Of a DNA stretch of 8,283 bases, positions 5,479 through 8,283 are shown piece by piece. Positions within the stretch are counted from its first letter, which is position 1. Every line of letters starts with the position of its first letter. The stretch is from an uncultured bacterium. Its GTDB lineage: Bacteria; Patescibacteriota; Saccharimonadia; Saccharimonadales; Saccharimonadaceae. Under the pieces are notes generated by a model. That model worked only from the letters and a program-made list of their open reading frames with translations. It searched no databases and had not been told where the DNA came from. The translations under genes were made by a program, and so were the position numbers. The stretch spans positions 1-8,283 of the forward strand of contig CAISVS010000115.1 in the NCBI GenBank assembly GCA_903889015.1, given 5' to 3'.

Positions 5479-6468
5479 TTAAATATTGGCCGCAACTCTC
5501 ATTAATGCCGCATCTAGCACGTATAGATCAGTTGCTGCATGGCTTAAGTTCTTCAATAAAAAGGCAACATAATTAGGGCTATCAGCAAATCGATCTGCAA
5601 TCAACTGATTGGCTTCATTTGGCGAAACCTTATCAACATCCCCCCAAGCTTGAATAACGGTTCCACCTTTATTTAATATTGTTTCAATATTTGCAGCCGC
5701 CGAATCATATCGCATCGCTCTAATGGATGCTAAATTATCAGGGTGTAGTGAAGATAATATAAACTTTGTTAAATCTGGAAATATTCTAGTATTACGTTTT
5801 GCCAAAACGGCAAAAGGCGTCTCGGGATTATTAAAATTAGCACCTACTACATCTGGCAAATCTTTTCCGGCACTCATGAAGTCCAGCGCTAATTGCCAAG
5901 TTGAACGCTTTATAATATTAGGAGTCTCAACTATAACTGTTTTTACAGAATCTGGAGCCAAATCACTAGCGGCATAATCAAGCGCAAATGTTGCACCTTG
6001 CGACGGACCAAAAATTATCATATCCTGCGGATTATCTATTCCCGCCATTGTCAACGCCAAACGTCCAATAATTGGCGATGAATCACCATAACTTAAACGT
6101 TCACGCTCTTCTGGCGAGTAATTCATATTCGGCTGCCCAATAGTCGAACTTGGCTGTATAACTAAGGTTGCTTTTGGGTCAACAGCATCTCGCATCAAAC
6201 GCGCTTTTGCTGTCAATCGTGGGATAATTCCTGTGCCAAATTCCGATAAAACTACTACGACTTTATTGGGATCAAAATCTTCTGGTCGGTCAACCACCAT
6301 ACGATAATCTTGGCCATTATAATTTAAGCTTTTCGTTCGCTCTGCAGCCCAGACATCTAAGCCATCAGGTGATAAAGTATCCAAAAAATCACTGGCAGCG
6401 TTAATTTGCTGATCAGTCATTTCATCAGGAAGAACACCACGATAATTCACACTTATTTTCTCTGACAT
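5479..6468 (-). CDS. Alpha/beta-hydrolase-like protein of unknown function
   Basis: I do not recognise this 329-residue protein as a named family. It has the outline of an alpha/beta hydrolase: a central strand VVVVLSEFG (70-78), the nucleophile elbow FGPSQGAT with Ser156 in a GxSxG setting, an acid candidate Asp277 or Asp279 in AWGDVDKVSP, and a histidine candidate His310 in LSHAATD. The first 65 residues form an extra acidic helical region before the fold, with no signal peptide. The 176-270 part would be the cap. It is unlike the hydrolase at 2190 in sequence and cap. It is a single-gene unit with a weak promoter, convergent to the GT4 gene and divergent from smpB. The complete triad suggests a working enzyme; the substrate is unknown. 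Confidence 0.75.
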   Translation of the reverse strand: MSEKISVNYRGVLPDEMTDQQINAASDFLDTLSPDGLDVWAAERTKSLNYNGQDYRMVVDRPEDFDPNKVVVVLSEFGTGIIPRLTAKARLMRDAVDPKATLVIQPSSTIGQPNMNYSPEERERLSYGDSSPIIGRLALTMAGIDNPQDMIIFGPSQGATFALDYAASDLAPDSVKTVIVETPNIIKRSTWQLALDFMSAGKDLPDVVGANFNNPETPFAVLAKRNTRIFPDLTKFILSSLHPDNLASIRAMRYDSAAANIETILNKGGTVIQAWGDVDKVSPNEANQLIADRFADSPNYVAFLLKNLSHAATDLYVLDAALMRVAANI

Positions 6469-6471
6469 ATA

Positions 6472-6520
6472 TTTATGTTATTTTGACTCTCAAATCAAAT
6501 AACCAATTTGTTTATGTTAT
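6472..6520. repeat. Pair of 10-bp direct repeats in the divergent intergenic region
   Basis: TTTATGTTAT occurs at 6472-6481 and 6511-6520, 39 bp apart start to start. The first copy contains the -10 of the minus-strand hydrolase-like gene. The second could be an alternative upstream promoter or a regulator site; an AT-rich coincidence is also possible. Confidence 0.35.
6475..6480 (-). promoter_or_regulatory. Weak -10 element of the 6468 hydrolase-like gene
   Basis: The minus strand reads TAACAT, then six bases (AAATAT), then the ATG. There is no TGn extension and no good -35, so it is the weakest of the set and is accepted mainly because the spacing matches the other genes. The surrounding 10-mer (plus strand TTTATGTTAT, 6472-6481) recurs exactly at 6511-6520. 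Confidence 0.4.
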
Positions 6521-6569
6521 CACAAAAGCACATTTTTGTCAATGTTTTCAACCCGTTAACCCCATCCTC

Positions 6570-6578
6570 TGGTACAAT
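6570..6578 (+). promoter_or_regulatory. Extended -10 promoter of smpB
   Basis: TGG-TACAAT is followed by six bases (ATAGGT) and the ATG at 6585. The AGG in the spacer is too close to the ATG to act as a Shine-Dalgarno sequence and would not be in the transcript if it starts at the ATG. No clear -35 is seen. Confidence 0.65.
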
Positions 6579-6584
6579 ATAGGT

Positions 6585-7058
6585 ATGGTAAAAAAGGCAA
6601 AAGTTAAAAAACCAAACGCAATCACAAATCGTCGTGCGTCTTTTGACTATGCTTTGGAAGAGGATTTGGTTGTTGGTATCGCCCTAACCGGCATGGAAAC
6701 CAGGGCCGCTCGTGATAGCCACGTCCAATTAAAGGGGTCGTTTGTGACTATCCGCGACAATGAGTTGTGGTTAAATAACGCCAGTTTCAGCCTAAAATTG
6801 AACGAAAAAGGCAATACTAATGCCCGATCCATCGATACTTCACCCCGCAAATTACTAGCTAAACGCAAACAAATTGATAATTTAATTACCCGCAAACAAT
6901 CTGGAATGAGTATTATTCCAACCAAATTACTAACCAATGGGCGATTTATCAAAGTCGTCATCGCCGTCGGCAAAGGTAAAAAAAATTACGACAAACGTGA
7001 AACCTTGAAACGTCGTGACCAAGAACGCGACACTAAACGCGCCCTGAAAAACATATAA
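6585..7058 (+). CDS. smpB: SsrA-binding protein SmpB
   Basis: The 157-residue product is the tmRNA-binding partner in trans-translation: SmpB delivers tmRNA to ribosomes stalled at the end of broken messages, and its C-terminal tail reads the empty mRNA channel. Visible family features are the N-terminal NRRASFDYALEE (15-26), GIALTGMETRAAR (31-43) where most bacteria have GTEVKSLR, the strand ELWLNNASF (60-68), RKLLAKRKQIDNL (88-100) and the C-terminal GKGKKNYDKRETLK (129-142) followed by a basic tail. Length is normal. The start at 6585 is preferred over the upstream in-frame ATG at 6483 because the family begins here with a basic stretch and the -10 is six bases upstream. tmRNA itself is not in this window. 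A separate promoter for the next gene lies 16 bases after its stop. Confidence 0.95.
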   Translation: MVKKAKVKKPNAITNRRASFDYALEEDLVVGIALTGMETRAARDSHVQLKGSFVTIRDNELWLNNASFSLKLNEKGNTNARSIDTSPRKLLAKRKQIDNLITRKQSGMSIIPTKLLTNGRFIKVVIAVGKGKKNYDKRETLKRRDQERDTKRALKNI

Positions 7059-7074
7059 TAAATTACCCGCAAAA

Positions 7075-7083
7075 TGGTATAAT
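7075..7083 (+). promoter_or_regulatory. Extended -10 promoter of the coiled-coil gene
   Basis: TGG-TATAAT is followed by six bases (AAGTAT) and the ATG at 7090. It lies in the 31-bp gap after smpB, so the coiled-coil and exonuclease genes have their own transcript, though readthrough from smpB is possible as no terminator is seen between them. Confidence 0.7.
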
Positions 7084-7089
7084 AAGTAT

Positions 7090-7494
7090 ATGAAACAAGA
7101 TGAACTTAATACCAACGTTTTAAGCAAGCTTGATAGCCTGATTACTGAAGTTAAGGCTCTTAGAAGTGATACCAGCTCGACAAAAGCTGACCTAAAGATG
7201 ATTAACTTGCGCCTTAGAATTAACGAAACGCACACTAAAGCTATGCAAACCGATTTAGGTGATATAAAAACCGATGTTGCAATCTTAAAAAAAGATGTTG
7301 GTGAATTAAAATATAATGTTCGCCGACTAGAAGTGCTGCACGAAGAAACCGACGATACTATTAAATCTATATTCGAAGAATTAGTGCCAAATAATATAAT
7401 GCTAGCTGAGATCAAAAAACATCAAGCCCAGCAGGACGAAACAATTGAATTTCACGAAAATCGAATTGGGTTCTTAGAAAAAAAGATTGCATGA
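7090..7494 (+). CDS. Small coiled-coil protein of unknown function
   Basis: I do not recognise the family. The 134-residue protein is almost entirely predicted helix, rich in Lys, Glu, Asp and Leu, without signal peptide, membrane segment or cysteine. Hydrophobic residues at a/d spacing run through it, most clearly in four consecutive heptads at 54-81: TDLGDIK, TDVAILK, KDVGELK, YNVRRLE. A second helical part (about 103-134) follows a break at VPNN (99-102). This suggests a dimeric or trimeric coiled coil with a hinge. Its stop codon overlaps the start of the exonuclease gene (ATGA), so the two are probably cotranscribed and translationally coupled. A scaffold or DNA-repair accessory role is conceivable but has no support beyond position. 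The perfect extended -10 and sensible protein composition argue it is a real gene. Confidence 0.8.
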   Translation: MKQDELNTNVLSKLDSLITEVKALRSDTSSTKADLKMINLRLRINETHTKAMQTDLGDIKTDVAILKKDVGELKYNVRRLEVLHEETDDTIKSIFEELVPNNIMLAEIKKHQAQQDETIEFHENRIGFLEKKIA

Positions 7495-8283
7495 GATTAT
7501 ATTCATGGAACGTCAACGGCATCCGCGCCGTCATCAAAAAAGGCACTTTTCAGGCATTTATTGCCCAGCATCAACCTGATATTTTATGTCTGCAAGAAAC
7601 CAAGGCCAAACAAGGTCAAGCCGATATTGATTTACCTAATTATCACGAATACTGGAACAGCGCCGACAAAGCTGGTTACAGTGGTACGGCAATTTTTAGC
7701 AAAATTAAACCATTGTCAATTATTAACGGTTTTACCGATGCCATTGCCGAAAAGTACGGCCTGTCAGGCGACAGTTATGGCGACCCAGCCAAAGAGGGCC
7801 GAGTAATCTCAGCCGAATTTGACGATTTTTGGGTTGTAACCGTTTACACGCCCAATTCCAAAGATGATTTATCACGCTTAAAACTACGCCACCAACAATG
7901 GGACCCAGCCTTTTTAGAACATATCCAAGACCTTGAAAAGTCCAAACCCGTCCTGTTTTGCGGTGATTTAAACGTCGCTCACACCAAAATGGACCTCAAA
8001 AATCCTAAACCTAACATCGGTAAACACGGTTTTACAGACGAAGAACGGTCTGGATTTGACGCATTTGAATCAGCTGGCTTTGTTGATATATACCGCAGCA
8101 AAAACCCTGCCAAATCAGACGCCTACACATGGTGGACGCACTGGGCCAACGCTAGGGCTCGCAACGTCGGATGGCGTATTGATTACTGGTTAGCCAGCAA
8201 GTCAATCATTAACGCCGTTACAGATGCCCAAATTCACCCTGACGTTATGGGTTCGGACCACTGTCCAATCAGTATCGAGGTGT
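7491..8283 (+). CDS. exoA: Exodeoxyribonuclease III / AP endonuclease (partial, C-terminus cut)
   Basis: This is the ExoIII/ExoA-type endonuclease/exonuclease/phosphatase-fold enzyme that cuts the backbone 5' to abasic sites in base excision repair. 264 residues are present and only the last few are beyond the window. Catalytic features are all there: SWNVNGIRA with Asn7, LQETK with Glu36 for the metal, VYTPN with Tyr119, GDLNVAH with Asp159 and Asn161, GWRIDYWL with Asp231, and GSDHCPI with Asp256-His257. DLKNPK and GFTDEERSGFD are typical of the bacterial ExoA branch. Compared with B. subtilis ExoA as I recall it, there is an extra stretch of about 13 residues around 80-100, before KEGRV, and TWWTHWANAR replaces the usual TWWSYRxxAR. 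It starts in the ATGA overlap with the coiled-coil gene and has no promoter or Shine-Dalgarno sequence of its own, the only such gene in the window. Confidence 0.95.
   Translation, partial: MRLYSWNVNGIRAVIKKGTFQAFIAQHQPDILCLQETKAKQGQADIDLPNYHEYWNSADKAGYSGTAIFSKIKPLSIINGFTDAIAEKYGLSGDSYGDPAKEGRVISAEFDDFWVVTVYTPNSKDDLSRLKLRHQQWDPAFLEHIQDLEKSKPVLFCGDLNVAHTKMDLKNPKPNIGKHGFTDEERSGFDAFESAGFVDIYRSKNPAKSDAYTWWTHWANARARNVGWRIDYWLASKSIINAVTDAQIHPDVMGSDHCPISIEV

Noticed and set aside
4968..5977. Short plus-strand frames at 4968-5210 and 5723-5977
   Set aside because: They lie inside the second GT4 gene and opposite the hydrolase-like gene; their translations look like out-of-frame sequence.
6483..6584. 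Upstream in-frame start of smpB at 6483
   Set aside because: The added 34 residues are not part of SmpB, and the extended -10 at 6570-6578 predicts a start at 6585.
6647..7415. Minus-strand open frames opposite smpB and the coiled-coil gene (108 and 161 codons)
   Set aside because: They are antisense shadows of two well-supported genes, have Ser/Leu/Val-rich translations without family features, and lack a -10 at the spacing used by the real genes.
7561..7806. Plus-strand frame of 81 codons at 7561
   Set aside because: It is an alternative frame of exoA, whose frame is conserved throughout.

Overview
The window looks like ordinary chromosome from a small-genome, AT-leaning bacterium, most likely of the Candidate Phyla Radiation/Patescibacteria, with Candidatus Saccharibacteria as my best guess. 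The basis is the style of the proteins (a pilin with the FALPTVLIAS-type N-terminus, GT4 enzymes, lean SmpB and ExoA), the compact alternating gene layout, and the near absence of Shine-Dalgarno sequences. No marker in the window fixes the lineage, so this is inference. TGA serves as a stop codon (7492-7494) and no in-frame TGA is needed to read any gene, which argues against the UGA-as-glycine code of Gracilibacteria and Absconditabacteria.

Layout. 1-318 (minus): start of a type IV pilin-like gene that runs off the left edge. 342-1973 (minus): two-ATPase ABC-F protein. 1974-2189: intergenic region with a CTAC heptamer tract, a minus-strand terminator hairpin, a 47-nt imperfect palindrome and a GC-rich hairpin. 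2190-6468: a block of four genes on alternating strands: alpha/beta hydrolase (+), GT4 glycosyltransferase (-), second GT4 glycosyltransferase (+) and a second, unrecognised alpha/beta-hydrolase-like protein (-). 6585-8283 (plus): smpB, a small coiled-coil protein, and an exodeoxyribonuclease III/AP endonuclease gene cut by the right edge. No tRNA, rRNA, insertion sequence, CRISPR array or phage gene was seen.

How the genes relate. SmpB (trans-translation) and the ABC-F protein (ribosome-bound ATPase) both act on translating ribosomes but are not in one operon. The two glycosyltransferases diverge from an 82-bp promoter region and probably make cell-envelope glycolipid or glycan. The coiled-coil gene and the exonuclease gene share an ATGA overlap and are probably cotranscribed.

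The most notable signal is regulatory. Seven of the eight genes with their own upstream region have a -10 hexamer (usually an extended TGn -10) ending 6-7 nt before the ATG, and the eighth has it 9 nt before. Transcription should therefore start on, or within a few bases of, the start codon. The window thus appears to use leaderless mRNAs almost throughout, which also corrects three start sites (ABC-F, second GT4, SmpB). The second signal is the structured GC-rich intergenic region at about 2036-2150, which may hold a small RNA or a dispersed palindromic repeat.
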